DNA of 64,000 nt from UMGS1696 sp964621165 (GCA_964621165.1 CAZULC010000003.1:62001-126000); one strand, 5' to 3'. Counted from the first letter of the stretch, positions 26,617 through 35,550 are shown. A program made the numbers and translations. The notes: generated by a model from the sequence alone, not told the origin.

Positions 26617-27702
26617 ATGACTGGCTATACTTTCTCGGGAATCGGAACCGGTATGGGCAGCCTGTCGCTTCTATCGAACGCCAAATCCCGCTCAATCAGT
26701 CCGGAAAACTTTGACGGAAAAAAGGGAAGAGGCGGCATGGCAGAGGACGGCACAGGAAAGAGCTGCGCAAGGGATCTTGGAACCGGATGGAAAATATCTC
26801 CCTCAGTGAGAATCGAGCCTCACACAACCTACACAATGGCACAGATCGAGGGACCGGGCTGCATCAACCACATATGGCTGACCCCCGCAGGCGCACCCGG
26901 ACGCTTCGTCATAATCAGAATCTACTGGGACGACATCACAGTCCCATCGGTTGAATGTCCCCTCGGCGACTTTTTCGCAAATGCCTACGTTCCGGAGTTC
27001 AGACAGATGAGCTCGCTGGCAGTCTGCGTGAATCCCCGCAACGGACTCAACTGCTACTGGCAGATGCCATTTCGGAAAAACTGCCGCATAACCGTGGAAA
27101 ACCTCGCCGACGACGTGTTCACCCTCTATTATCAGGTTGACTACCAGCTGACCGATATTCCCGACGGCATGGGATACTTCCACGCACAGTTCCGCCGTAC
27201 AAATCCGGTGCCGTATAAATCCGTGCATACAATCCTCGACGGAGTGAATGGCAAGGGTCATTATGTCGGAACCTACATGGCGTGGGGAGTCAACAACAAC
27301 GGCTGGTGGGGCGAGGGGGAAATCAAGTTCTACATGGACAACGACAGCGAATACCCCACAATCTGCGGTACGGGAACTGAGGACTATTTCTGCGGCGCGT
27401 ATAACTTCGACAACGAACACAGATATGAGCCATTCTGTACCCCCTACACTGGAATGATCCCATATAAACCCGACGGACTGTATAACTCCCAGCAGAGGTT
27501 CTCCCTCTACAGATGGCATATCACCGACCCAATCCGCTTCGACGAAAATCTCAGGGTCACGATTCAGGACTTAGGCTGGCGCTCCTCCGGCAGGTATCTC
27601 CCCATGCAGGATGACGTATCCTCAGTCGCCTTCTGGTACCAGGACAAACCTAATGGAACCATGCCGCCCCTTCCTGACCGCGATTTCCTCGAGATAATCT
27701 GA
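26617..27702 (+). CDS. DUF2961 / GH172 family glycoside hydrolase
   Basis: 361 residues, no signal peptide, so cytoplasmic. The sequence follows the DUF2961 fold: SISPENFDGKKGRGGMAEDG, GPGCINHIWLT, the conserved CPLGDFFANAY motif, and the late GTGTEDYFCGAYNFD with the acidic residues expected near the active site. Characterised GH172 members act on fructofuranose or arabinofuranose linkages, including difructose dianhydride enzymes and exo-arabinofuranosidases; the specificity here cannot be told. The length matches compact single-domain members. It stands alone, although two sugar-type binding lipoproteins are nearby on the chromosome. Confidence 0.9.
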   Translation: MTGYTFSGIGTGMGSLSLLSNAKSRSISPENFDGKKGRGGMAEDGTGKSCARDLGTGWKISPSVRIEPHTTYTMAQIEGPGCINHIWLTPAGAPGRFVIIRIYWDDITVPSVECPLGDFFANAYVPEFRQMSSLAVCVNPRNGLNCYWQMPFRKNCRITVENLADDVFTLYYQVDYQLTDIPDGMGYFHAQFRRTNPVPYKSVHTILDGVNGKGHYVGTYMAWGVNNNGWWGEGEIKFYMDNDSEYPTICGTGTEDYFCGAYNFDNEHRYEPFCTPYTGMIPYKPDGLYNSQQRFSLYRWHITDPIRFDENLRVTIQDLGWRSSGRYLPMQDDVSSVAFWYQDKPNGTMPPLPDRDFLEII

Positions 27703-27773
27703 CCCGAATCCGCAGACAGACTGTTTTCTGATTATTACGATAATTCTATTCAACAGAACGGGAGAGATAATTA

Positions 27774-28295
27774 ATGGATAAAAAAATTAAAAGCGAATGG
27801 AGCGGATTCTATATAGACAAAGTTATTAACAGACGGGAAAATATAGTTGAAAGAACAAAAATTGATAAGCAAAGCTATGTTTTTTTCGCGGAAATCATGA
27901 GGTATATCTCATCCGCAGGCATTCCTGACAAGAGAAACAGAAAAATCCTGAAGCATCGCTACGACAAAGAGGTGTATGATTTGAACACAAAGGAAGGAGT
28001 AGCCGTTTATTCGACATGGCAGCTGTGCAGTGATATGGAGGACAAACGCTGGGTGGGTACAAACGCGACATTTGAAATTCAGCCGTCCGGAAGCAGGCTC
28101 TGCTTTTCAGCCCATGCCCATCCCTATCTGCCGCGCACACCCTCGCCTGACGATTATCTCATTATCGCAAAGATGAAAGGCAGATCTGTAAACTATATAA
28201 TCGACCGCTTCGTCTGCGAGGAATATTCTCTTGACATGTTCAAGCCTTATGAGATAAAAACAAAACCGAAAACTCCGTCTCAGCCTCAGCCCTGA
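27774..28295 (+). CDS. Hypothetical protein, 173 residues
   Basis: Not recognised. A soluble, basic protein with no signal peptide or membrane segment. It has aromatic-rich stretches (SWSGFYID-like start, STWQLCSDM, CFSAHAHPYLP) and a Pro/Lys-rich tail (KTKPKTPSQPQP). A GGGAGA ribosome site precedes the start, 71 bases after the GH172 gene on the same strand. Its last 56 bases overlap the 3' end of the convergent methyltransferase gene, so the C-terminal tail is coded on both strands. Confidence 0.65.
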   Translation: MDKKIKSEWSGFYIDKVINRRENIVERTKIDKQSYVFFAEIMRYISSAGIPDKRNRKILKHRYDKEVYDLNTKEGVAVYSTWQLCSDMEDKRWVGTNATFEIQPSGSRLCFSAHAHPYLPRTPSPDDYLIIAKMKGRSVNYIIDRFVCEEYSLDMFKPYEIKTKPKTPSQPQP

Positions 28296-28857
28296 CGCAA
28301 AGTCCCGCTTCCATTATATATCCTGCCATTTCCTCACGACCGGCGGGGTATATTTTTATTTTCCTGTCGCCATACCTGATGAATTCATCGGTACTTTTGT
28401 CCACTGACAGGACGAAGCTTCCGCCGGGGTTCAGCAGTCCTGCCGCTTTCCTGACAGCATTACGCTTGTCCTCGAAGTGCATGAAGGTCAGGGAAGAGTA
28501 CACAATGTCAAACCTGCGTGAGAATTCGTACTCCATAAAATCCCCGCAGACAAGGCTTGCGTTTTCCATCCCTGCCAGATTCACCCTCGCGCGTTCGATT
28601 GTCTTCGGTGAAATGTCAATTCCACAGAAAGTCCCAAACAGTGGACAAACCTTCACCGCAAGTCTGCCGCTTCCCACACCTATTTCGAGGGCGCTTTTGC
28701 TTTTGTCCGGAGCCAGCAGCTCAATAAATTTTTCGCCGTCCCACTTGTCCATGTATTCGCGAAGGGGGGCGGGGTCATGGACGGGATCATTTCCTTCGTC
28801 AATCAGGGCGTCATAGTGCCGGATCACATCAATATTTCCATTCATATCAGATTTCAT
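28240..28857 (-). CDS. Class I SAM-dependent methyltransferase
   Basis: 205 residues with a Rossmann methyltransferase fold. Motif I is ALEIGVGSGRLAVKV, the acidic SAM-ribose position is in GIDISPKTIERA, motif II/III is around FDIVYSSLTFMHF, and GSFVLSVD follows. The first residues (IDVIRHYDALIDEGNDPVHDPAPLREYMD) fit small-molecule methyltransferases of Clostridia. The substrate cannot be predicted. It overlaps the MATE pseudogene upstream by 11 bases, so it was once coupled to the TetR-MATE operon. Confidence 0.87.
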   Translation of the reverse strand: MKSDMNGNIDVIRHYDALIDEGNDPVHDPAPLREYMDKWDGEKFIELLAPDKSKSALEIGVGSGRLAVKVCPLFGTFCGIDISPKTIERARVNLAGMENASLVCGDFMEYEFSRRFDIVYSSLTFMHFEDKRNAVRKAAGLLNPGGSFVLSVDKSTDEFIRYGDRKIKIYPAGREEMAGYIMEAGLCVRAEAETEFSVLFLSHKA

Positions 28858-30217
28858 CCTTTCTGCCCTTGTTTATGTACGGTAGAAACAGCGCAGGAGA
28901 TACCGCAAGCGCAATCCAGTCAGCCGCCGGCGTCGCCCACGCTATTCCTTTGTTTCCGATGTATCTGTTGAAGAATATCATCAGCGGTATGTCAAGACTG
29001 CCTTTTCTCAGAAGCGAAAGCACAAGCGGCTGAATTTTCTGCTTGGTCGCCTGAAACGTGGTGATAATCATGAAGTTTACGGCAGTGGAAGGACAGGTGA
29101 AACATATGATTATAAGAAAAGTACGTCCGACCATAACCGTTTCGCCGTTGTTTATAAAGCATCCGGTAATCGGCTCGGCAAACGTGAACAGAACAACAGT
29201 CGCGGTGCAGGCTATGGTCAGTGTGTATGTCAGCGTCACCCGTATGGATTGGCTCATTCTCGTCCGGTTGCCTGAGGCGTAGTTGTAGGAAATCAGCGGC
29301 ATAACCCCCTGAGTCATACCCTGAGCCACACAGAACGCAATCATGTCAATTTTCTTCGCGATTCCCATTCCCGCCATAACTTCGTTGGAATATGAAGTCA
29401 CAAGCCGATTCAGGACGCTGTTTGACAGACAGCCGAGCATCATCATTATAAAGCTGGGCAGTCCACCGACGATAACTTCACTGGGAATTCCGCCTGACAG
29501 ACTGTAGTCCCGCAGATTCGGCCTGATTGCAGTCTTGTTTCTGATTCTGTAGATAAAAATGAAGAAATAAGCGGCCGCTGCGGTGTTCGAGAGCATAGTA
29601 GCCACCGCCGCACCGGTTATCTAGAGCTTAAAAACGAATATAAACACCGGGTCGAGAATCATGTTCAGTACACCGCCGAAGGCAACACCGAATCCGGCTT
29701 CCTTTGCGTATCCCTCGGTCCGGATCAGGTGCGCAATTTCCGCGTTGAGTACTGTAGGAACCGCACCCGATGTAATGGTCAGAAAACATAACTCGAGCAA
29801 TATGTGTAAGTGTCGTCATCCGCTCCGAGAAGTCCGAGTAAATCCCGACGGAACAGAAGGACTCAGAGTCCATACAGCAGTGATACCGCAATCGACGTCC
29901 ACACACAGAAAGCGGCGGTTTTCTTAGCCCCATCCTCATCCTTGTTTGCCGAGACAGCGTGCGATTTTTCCGGCTCCACCGATTCCGAACAGATTTGAAA
30001 GTGCGGTCAGCACCGCAAAAGCAGACATGGCAACCGTGGCGGCGGCAACCTGATCCGGGTCATCAAGCTGACCTATGAAAAACGTGTCCGCCATGTTATA
30101 AATCACCGTGATTATCTGACTTATGACTGTCGGCACCGCCAGAGACAGAACCGCACGTCTCACCGGCATCTTCCTGAATAAAAAGACGTTTTCATGCATT
30201 TTCATTACTCCCTTCAC
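28847..30217 (-). pseudogene. MATE family efflux transporter, frameshifted
   Basis: Multidrug/toxin efflux proteins of this family have twelve helices and about 450 residues. The N-terminal piece (30217-29936) carries the family start LSLAVPTVISQIITVIYNMADTFF-type sequence and ends GKIARCLGKQG. The middle is in shifted frames. A piece with YAKEAGFGVAFGGVLNMILD runs into an in-frame TAG at about 29622. The C-terminal half (29605-28847) is open and well preserved. At least two frame changes and one stop are present. The start overlaps the upstream TetR remnant by 26 bases, a usual repressor-pump arrangement. Confidence 0.85.
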
Positions 30218-30773
30218 TTTTTAAACCTGAAATCAGGCACATTACCGTAGTCTTAAAGTTTTCTTCTGCGTCCGCCGGATAATGTCTGAAAAAGCCAGCG
30301 TTTTCACAGGAAACAAAGCCGTGAACAACGCTCTTGAATACTCTTTGCCAGTGAATGCGGCGTACCTCGTCAAGTCCATACTGTGACAACACTTCAAAAA
30401 TCGGCTCCGCTATGGCAGTGGACGTTTCTCTAAGAACATTCTCAGGCAGAGTAGGCAGGGAAAAGTAACGCTGTATAACCCTCGCCTCTCCTTCGCATAA
30501 TTTCTGTAAGCGGCGACTAATGCAAGCACGGCTTCGTCCCGCTCTTTTCCTTCGATTGCGTGAACCAATGTGTCTCTGAGCTGAAATGCTGCGTACCTGC
30601 TGACCTCCGCCGCTACCTCATCCGCGTTTTTCTCATGATTGTACAGCGAAGGCGCCTTGATTCCCAGCTCAGCCGCGAGTTCCCGCATTGGAATGACAGG
30701 ATTCCCGCTTTTTTCAACCATCTCCACAGCCTTGGCAAGTATGACCTCCCGGCTGATTCCTTTTTTGTGCCAT
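30192..30773 (-). pseudogene. TetR-family repressor, frameshifted
   Basis: Begins ATG-GCA-CAA at 30773 and goes out of frame in a run of six A; removing one A restores a normal TetR start (KGISREVILAKAVEMVEKSG). The helix-turn-helix IPMRELAAELGIKAPSLYNH is intact. A second shift near 30440 separates the C-terminal ligand-binding part (LSQYGLDEVRRIHWQRVFKSVVHGF, WHG-like). The two lesions are single-base indels, one in a homopolymer, so either recent loss or sequence error is possible. A perfect operator lies in its promoter. Regulates itself and the MATE gene by inference. Confidence 0.8.
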
Positions 30774-30792
30774 AAATTCTCCGAAACAAAAA

Positions 30793-30836
30793 ACTAACGA
30801 TGTAAGTATTATACACTAACGCCGTTAGTCAGTCAA
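30793..30836 (-). promoter_or_regulatory. Promoter with two TetR-type operators
   Basis: Minus-strand TTGACT (complement of 30831-30836) and TATAAT (complement of 30808-30813), 17-nt spacer. The spacer holds a perfect 15-bp palindrome ACTAACGCCGTTAGT (30815-30829). A second, imperfect copy ACTAACG-A-TGTAAGT (30793-30807) sits on the other side of the -10. Both positions would block RNA polymerase. Confidence 0.75.
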
Positions 30837-30867
30837 TATTATCGGAGAAATTTATAATTAACAGAAG

Positions 30868-31755
30868 TCAGCTTTTGTCCGAGACCAGCGTGTCCCGCAC
30901 CATAAGAGCAGTGCTTGCCGCCATTATTGCCAGCGCAACATAAAACTGCACCCCGGGACGCTCGCCAACGATAATCATGCTGAACATAACCCCTAGGAAA
31001 GGTGCGATTGAGTAAAACGCGCTTGTTTTGGCAGCCCCCAAGTCCGCCTGAGCCATGATGTAGAAGTTGATGCTCATGCCGTAAGCCACAAAGCCGAGAG
31101 CCATTGAAGCTAAAATCCACATGAATTCAGGAATACTCTCGCCTGAACATAACGCTATAACAAGACTTCCCAGCCCCGAGAAAATTCCCTTGATGACGAC
31201 AATTTCCTCCGAGCTTTTGTTGCTTATCATCTTTGTGCAGTTGTTCTCAAATCCCCAGCAGAGACAAGCCCCGAGAACAAACAGCGATCCTTTGTTCAAA
31301 GCGAACGCACCGGCTCCTTCAAAGCTGAGAATCGCGCTTGCCGCCGTCACAAGAACGATAACCAGCCATAACCGCTTCGATATAGCTTCCTTAAAAATAA
31401 TCAGCGCAATCAATGAAGTAGCCACAATCTCGAAGTTGTTGAGAAGTGAAACGTTGGCTGAGTTTGTGTATGTAATGCCAAACATAAGCAGAATTGGGGC
31501 AAAAATGTCCAGCACCACCATTCCGATGGTGTAGGGAAGCTCCTTTTTCGTAAGAGGCTCTTTTTTGTTGCCTTTGCCGAACAGCTTCCGCATAAGTCCG
31601 TATAAAATCATCCCCACACCGGCCCCAAGATAGAGCAGGGAAGCCATCATCACCGCTCCCACATGCTCCATCAGCAGCTTCGACAACGGTACGTTTATTG
31701 CATACAAAGCCGCAGCCATCACCGCGAACGCCATGGCAAGTTTTTTCTCTCTCAT
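30868..31755 (-). CDS. DMT superfamily transporter (EamA domains)
   Basis: 295 residues with about ten hydrophobic segments arranged as two EamA repeats. The first begins AFAVMAAALYAINVPLSKLL. The second begins LGACLCWGFENNCTKMIS and ends GVMFSMIIVGERP. Members export or import amino acids, nucleosides or drugs; the substrate is not predictable. It is the intact gene between the TetR-MATE remnants and the MazG-like remnant. Confidence 0.88.
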   Translation of the reverse strand: MREKKLAMAFAVMAAALYAINVPLSKLLMEHVGAVMMASLLYLGAGVGMILYGLMRKLFGKGNKKEPLTKKELPYTIGMVVLDIFAPILLMFGITYTNSANVSLLNNFEIVATSLIALIIFKEAISKRLWLVIVLVTAASAILSFEGAGAFALNKGSLFVLGACLCWGFENNCTKMISNKSSEEIVVIKGIFSGLGSLVIALCSGESIPEFMWILASMALGFVAYGMSINFYIMAQADLGAAKTSAFYSIAPFLGVMFSMIIVGERPGVQFYVALAIMAASTALMVRDTLVSDKS

Positions 31756-31823
31756 AAAATCACGCTCCTGTAAGCAAAGTCATAATTTGTATTCCTTCCT
31801 GAAATCAAACGGCATAATTTACC

Positions 31824-32140
31824 TCACCTGTTTTCTTCAAACACCACATCGGAAGGGTATCTGCTTTCGTTAATCTTCGGCTTAACCTTGATGACCTTTT
31901 CCAAATCAATATCGTATAAATTTGCAATCGTGATAGCGTAATATATGACTTCCCACACCTCTTCGTCAATTGTCCCGATAATATCCTCGTCATCAACCGC
32001 TTTGAGACCTTTTCTCATCGCCTGTGACAGCTCGCCCACCTCCTCCGTCAGCTTTAGAAAATAGTCCTTCGCCAGCTCCGGGTGGTAATCCTTCTGCCTG
32101 ATGAAATTTTGCAGATACTTGACCGTAGTTTTCCGTCCAT
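31824..32140 (-). pseudogene. MazG-like nucleotide pyrophosphohydrolase, one-base frameshift
   Basis: From ATG 32140 the frame reads MDGK and then must gain one A in an AAAA run to continue as TTVKYLQNFIRQKDYH. The rest is the MazG-type helix motif EEVGELSQAMRKG and IDEEVWEVIYYAITIANLYD, containing the Mg-binding EExxE and ExxD residues. It ends at 31824. MazG-like proteins hydrolyse NTPs or modified nucleotides. Without correction the main frame has no start codon. A single lesion in an A run means sequencing error is a real alternative. Confidence 0.7.
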
Positions 32141-32159
32141 TTTATACTCCAATTATAAC

Positions 32160-32191
32160 AAAAAAGTCTGCAAACACGAAGTTCACAGACT
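32160..32191 (-). terminator. Terminator of tRNA-Ser
   Basis: Minus strand AGTCTG, 15-nt loop, CAGACT, then TTTTTT. Confidence 0.85.
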
Positions 32192-32195
32192 CTGC

Positions 32196-32281
32196 CGGAA
32201 GCGGTGGGATTCGAACCCACGGACCATTGCTGATCAACTGATTTCGAGTCAGTCCCGTTATGACCACTTCGATACGCTTCC
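32196..32281 (-). tRNA. tRNA-Ser, anticodon CGA
   Basis: Acceptor GGAAGCG/CGCTTCC, anticodon stem ACTGA/TCAGT around loop CTCGAAA (anticodon CGA, reading TCG), a long class II variable arm as expected for serine, and T arm GTGGG/CCCAC with loop TTCGAAT. Discriminator G; CCA not encoded. Confidence 0.95.
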
Positions 32282-32285
32282 ATTA

Positions 32286-32341
32286 ACTTGAGTAACTCAC
32301 TCAAGTCTGTTTATTATACCACAAATTAAGCGGCTTTGCAA
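32286..32341 (-). promoter_or_regulatory. tRNA-Ser promoter and 5'-leader hairpin
   Basis: Minus-strand TTGCAA (32336-32341) and TATAAT (complement of 32313-32318), 17-nt spacer. Between the promoter and the mature 5' end is a perfect 7-bp hairpin ACTTGAG/CTCAAGT (32286-32306), removed when RNase P trims the leader. From 32342 to 32545 the DNA is AT-rich and I see no feature. Confidence 0.7.
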
Positions 32342-32545
32342 TACTTTTTTGAAATTTTTTACTCTGAAAATTATATTTGCGTATTTTATAAAAATTTAAG
32401 CTAATAACGCCTAATAGCTAATAAATAAGCATTCTGCTTCATGTGATATATAAAATCCATTTTGCCTGACTTTGCGTTTATGCATAAAAATAAAGGTTAA
32501 AATTTAGTTAAACCTAACAAAAATAAAAAAATTCGATAGATTATA

Positions 32546-32572
32546 TTGACAAAATAGTCCGGGGGGTATAAT
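32546..32572 (+). promoter_or_regulatory. Promoter with short spacer and G run before the solute-binding protein
   Basis: TTGACA (32546-32551) and TATAAT (32567-32572) match consensus, but the spacer is 15 nt and ends in six G. Slippage in the G run would change spacing and promoter strength. Confidence 0.5.
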
Positions 32573-32638
32573 TAGCTATTGTTGTTTTTGCCCAAGAAAC
32601 AGCGATGAATTTTAAAAGACTTACATAAGGAGTACAAC

Positions 32639-34159
32639 ATGAAAAAACAAGTTTCCCTGCTTTTGTGTTTTCTGATTCTGTGTCAGGCGTTTGCCGGCTG
32701 CTCAGAGAAACAAAAAGAAGGCGGTAATCAGAATGAAACTTCTCCAGCGGTGGATGAAACCGAGACGTCAGGGGAAGAGCAGAAAGAAGAAACAACTGAG
32801 CATGACGCAATCGAAGAGCTGTATTCAGATTTGCCGACAGCTGATTATGGCGGTTATAAATTCAGCTTCCTTAACAATATAAGCAACTTTGCGTATACTA
32901 TAATGACCGCTGAAGATATAACTGGAGAAGGAATCAACGACGCGATATATAACCGCAACCAGAAGGTTTGCAGTGATCTGAATATATCTATTGTTGAAAA
33001 TCTCGAAAGTTATGATCAGGTAACGAATGATATAAGAAAAGCAATTTCCTCCGGAGATGAAACCTATTCTGCCTTCTGGAACGAATCATACCTTGTCGCT
33101 CCTCTTGCCATAAATGGAGAGCTTACCAATGTACGGAACATATCTTCTCTGAATCTTGATAAACCTTGGTGGGAAGGGAATGTACTGAATGAGATTACAT
33201 TCGGCGATTACCTCTATTTCCTTGTGGGAGACATTCACCTTATGCTTAAAGAATCCTATTGGATGTGCGGCTTTAACCGGGATATGCTTGTTTCACTCAA
33301 TATGACGGACCCCTACGAGCAGGTGAAGAACGGAACTTGGACAATCGACGCTCTTAAAGCGGAAATAGATGGCGCTGTTCTCGACCTTGACGGAAACGGA
33401 CTATACGACGGACTTGACCAGCTCGGCGTTACCTGCACGACAAACTGCTTCGACCCTCTCTTCTACGGCATGGGAGAAAACTATATTGATCAAGCCGAGG
33501 ATGGTTCGTTTATTTTCAAAAATCCTGACGACAGATACTATTCAGTATGCGAAAAGATTACAAACACTATTTTTACAAATGCTGCTGTGTGCCTCGACGG
33601 AAAGACTGACAACATCGCACAGTATCAGGCACAGGGTCAGGACGCATGGCACGGCGTTTTCTCAAGTGGTCACGCACTGTTCTATTTTGAACCAATCGGC
33701 TCCTTGAAGAAACTTCGCGATATGGACGCGGAGTTCGGCATTGTTCCTTACCCAAAGTATAACGAAGAACAGGATGGTTATCATACTTTGATTGCACGTT
33801 TCGCGGCGTTCTGCGGTATACCAGTTTCGCTGAGTGAAGAAAATCTCGAAAGAGTGGGTGTTATTCTCGAAAATCTCTGTGCGCGCTCGTATGTCGATTT
33901 GAAAAACGCTTACGTAAACGAAACGCTGAATTTCAAGTATATACGAGATAAGGAAAGCAGTGAAATGATGAATCTTATCCTCTCGACTGGTACGATTGAC
34001 ATAGGCAACCTTATCGGCGTTTCATCAGTACAGCAGGCACTTTCCGGTCAGGCTCAGACGGGTAAAACAGATTTTGCTTCAACGGTCAACAGAGCCTTGA
34101 AATCAGCCAATAAACTCCTCGACAGAAATATGAAACAGCTTACAAAAACCGAAGAATAA
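32639..34159 (+). CDS. Extracellular solute-binding lipoprotein, orphan
   Basis: 506 residues. A lipoprotein signal ends at lipobox FAGC (Cys20) and a Glu/Thr-rich linker runs to about residue 60. A binding-protein fold follows with the same landmarks as the protein at 9457: LDKPWWEGNV, TWTIDALKAEID, an Asp/Gly loop DLDGNGLYDGLDQLG and GIVPYPKYNEEQDGYHT. The two are paralogues of one Clostridia sugar-type family. No importer genes adjoin it. It has its own promoter with an unusual spacer and a terminator at 34171. The ligand is unknown, probably a carbohydrate. Confidence 0.88.
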   Translation: MKKQVSLLLCFLILCQAFAGCSEKQKEGGNQNETSPAVDETETSGEEQKEETTEHDAIEELYSDLPTADYGGYKFSFLNNISNFAYTIMTAEDITGEGINDAIYNRNQKVCSDLNISIVENLESYDQVTNDIRKAISSGDETYSAFWNESYLVAPLAINGELTNVRNISSLNLDKPWWEGNVLNEITFGDYLYFLVGDIHLMLKESYWMCGFNRDMLVSLNMTDPYEQVKNGTWTIDALKAEIDGAVLDLDGNGLYDGLDQLGVTCTTNCFDPLFYGMGENYIDQAEDGSFIFKNPDDRYYSVCEKITNTIFTNAAVCLDGKTDNIAQYQAQGQDAWHGVFSSGHALFYFEPIGSLKKLRDMDAEFGIVPYPKYNEEQDGYHTLIARFAAFCGIPVSLSEENLERVGVILENLCARSYVDLKNAYVNETLNFKYIRDKESSEMMNLILSTGTIDIGNLIGVSSVQQALSGQAQTGKTDFASTVNRALKSANKLLDRNMKQLTKTEE

Positions 34160-34170
34160 CCTTACCATAT

Positions 34171-34209
34171 AAGAAAGCCGTGCCAAGACTTGCCTGACAC
34201 GGTTTTCTT
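34171..34209. terminator. Bidirectional terminator between convergent genes
   Basis: AAGAAAGCCGTG and CACGGTTTTCTT pair around a 15-nt loop, with A and T tracts on the two sides. Confidence 0.8.
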
Positions 34210-34221
34210 CATCCTATATCC

Positions 34222-35550
34222 TCACTTCACGTCGTCGTCCGTGAATCTATCTCCGCATTCGGGGCAGAACTTCGGTGGGTTAGCGGGATCTTCCGGCTCC
34301 CATCCGCATTTTGAGCAGCGGTACAGCTTCTTTTCTTCGGGCTTCTTCGTGCCGCAGTTCTGGCAGAATTTGCCCTTGTTCATCTCGCCGCACTGGGGGC
34401 ATTTCCAGCCGTCGGCAGGTCTGGCAGAGCCGCATTCGGGACAGAAGTTGCCTGTGGCTTCAGCACCGCAGGAGCATTTCCATGTTGACTTCGAGGGAGT
34501 TTTCTTTGTCGGCTGAGCCTGCTGTGTCTGCTGGGTTTGATTCTGCTGACCCATCTGGAACAGCGTCTGGGGATTGACTCCGCCCGCTCCCTGAGCCATA
34601 CCCATTCCCGCGAATCCGGCAAAGGCGCCGTTCCTGTTTTCTGCGGCGGTTTTCATTGCGTCAGCCTGAGCATCTACCAGTGTGGCAGCCGCAAAGGTGG
34701 GATCCCGCATGATGGCGGTCTTCTGGGCTTTCTTTATCATATCCGCGTCCTCAGTGGGCAGCGTAACCGAACCGAGAGCCACGGAAACCACTCTGATACC
34801 CCTCAGCTCGCTCCATTTGGTGGTGAGAACCTCGTTGAGAGCCGCTTCAAGGTCGGTGTTGTGGGAAACCAGCTGATTCGGGCGGAGTTCCATGTCGGAC
34901 AGCTTGCCGAACGCCGGCTGGAGAGCTGAAATGAACTCGGTCTTGAGCTGTGTGTTTATCTCCTCACGGGTATAAATACTTGAGAAGTTGCCGCATACAT
35001 TGGTGTAGAACAGCAGGGGATTTGTAATCTTGTAGGAATAAACCCCGTTGCACCGCACGCTCACGTCAATGTCAAGCCCGATTCTCGAGTCCACCACGCG
35101 GAATGGAATGGGGCTGGCGGTGCCGAACTTGTTGTCGAGAATTTCCTTCGTGTTGAAGTAGTACACCCGCTGATCCTTGCCCGTGTCGCCGCCGAGAGCA
35201 AACCGCTTGCCAATCTGCTTGAACGTCTCCATGATGCTGTCCCCGAGACTGCCCGAGAAAATAGACGGCTCCGTGGATTTGTCAAAGGTGTACTCGCCGG
35301 GTTCAGCGCAGACCTCCACGATTTTGCCCTGTTCCACAATAATCATGCACTGACCGTCAGCAACGGCAATACCCGAGCCGGATGAAATAATGTTGTCGTT
35401 TCCGTTTTTGTTTGACGAGCGGGAAGTGATTCTCTTTCTGCCCTTGCAAGCTAAAATATCCGAATCCATAGCTTCGCAGTAGAAAAATTCCTTCCACTGG
35501 TCGGTGAGAGAACCGCTGAGCGCACCCAGTCCTGCTTTGATAAGTCCCAT
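34222..35550 (-). CDS. SPFH-domain protein with C-terminal zinc ribbons
   Basis: 442 residues. An SPFH/band-7-like domain (about 30-300), related to the YdjI/'virion core protein' group, is followed by a Gln-rich linker (MGQQNQTQQTQQAQ). Four Cys-pair modules come at the end: WKCSCGAEATGNFCPECGS, WKCPQCGEMNKGKFCQNCG, and YRCSKCGWEPEDPANPPKFC with ECGD. YdjI in Bacillus works with phage-shock-type membrane protection; I infer a membrane-stress or scaffold role. Start 35550 has a GGAG site; an in-frame start 20 codons earlier is less likely. It has no psp-like neighbour here. Confidence 0.87.
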   Translation of the reverse strand: MGLIKAGLGALSGSLTDQWKEFFYCEAMDSDILACKGRKRITSRSSNKNGNDNIISSGSGIAVADGQCMIIVEQGKIVEVCAEPGEYTFDKSTEPSIFSGSLGDSIMETFKQIGKRFALGGDTGKDQRVYYFNTKEILDNKFGTASPIPFRVVDSRIGLDIDVSVRCNGVYSYKITNPLLFYTNVCGNFSSIYTREEINTQLKTEFISALQPAFGKLSDMELRPNQLVSHNTDLEAALNEVLTTKWSELRGIRVVSVALGSVTLPTEDADMIKKAQKTAIMRDPTFAAATLVDAQADAMKTAAENRNGAFAGFAGMGMAQGAGGVNPQTLFQMGQQNQTQQTQQAQPTKKTPSKSTWKCSCGAEATGNFCPECGSARPADGWKCPQCGEMNKGKFCQNCGTKKPEEKKLYRCSKCGWEPEDPANPPKFCPECGDRFTDDDVK

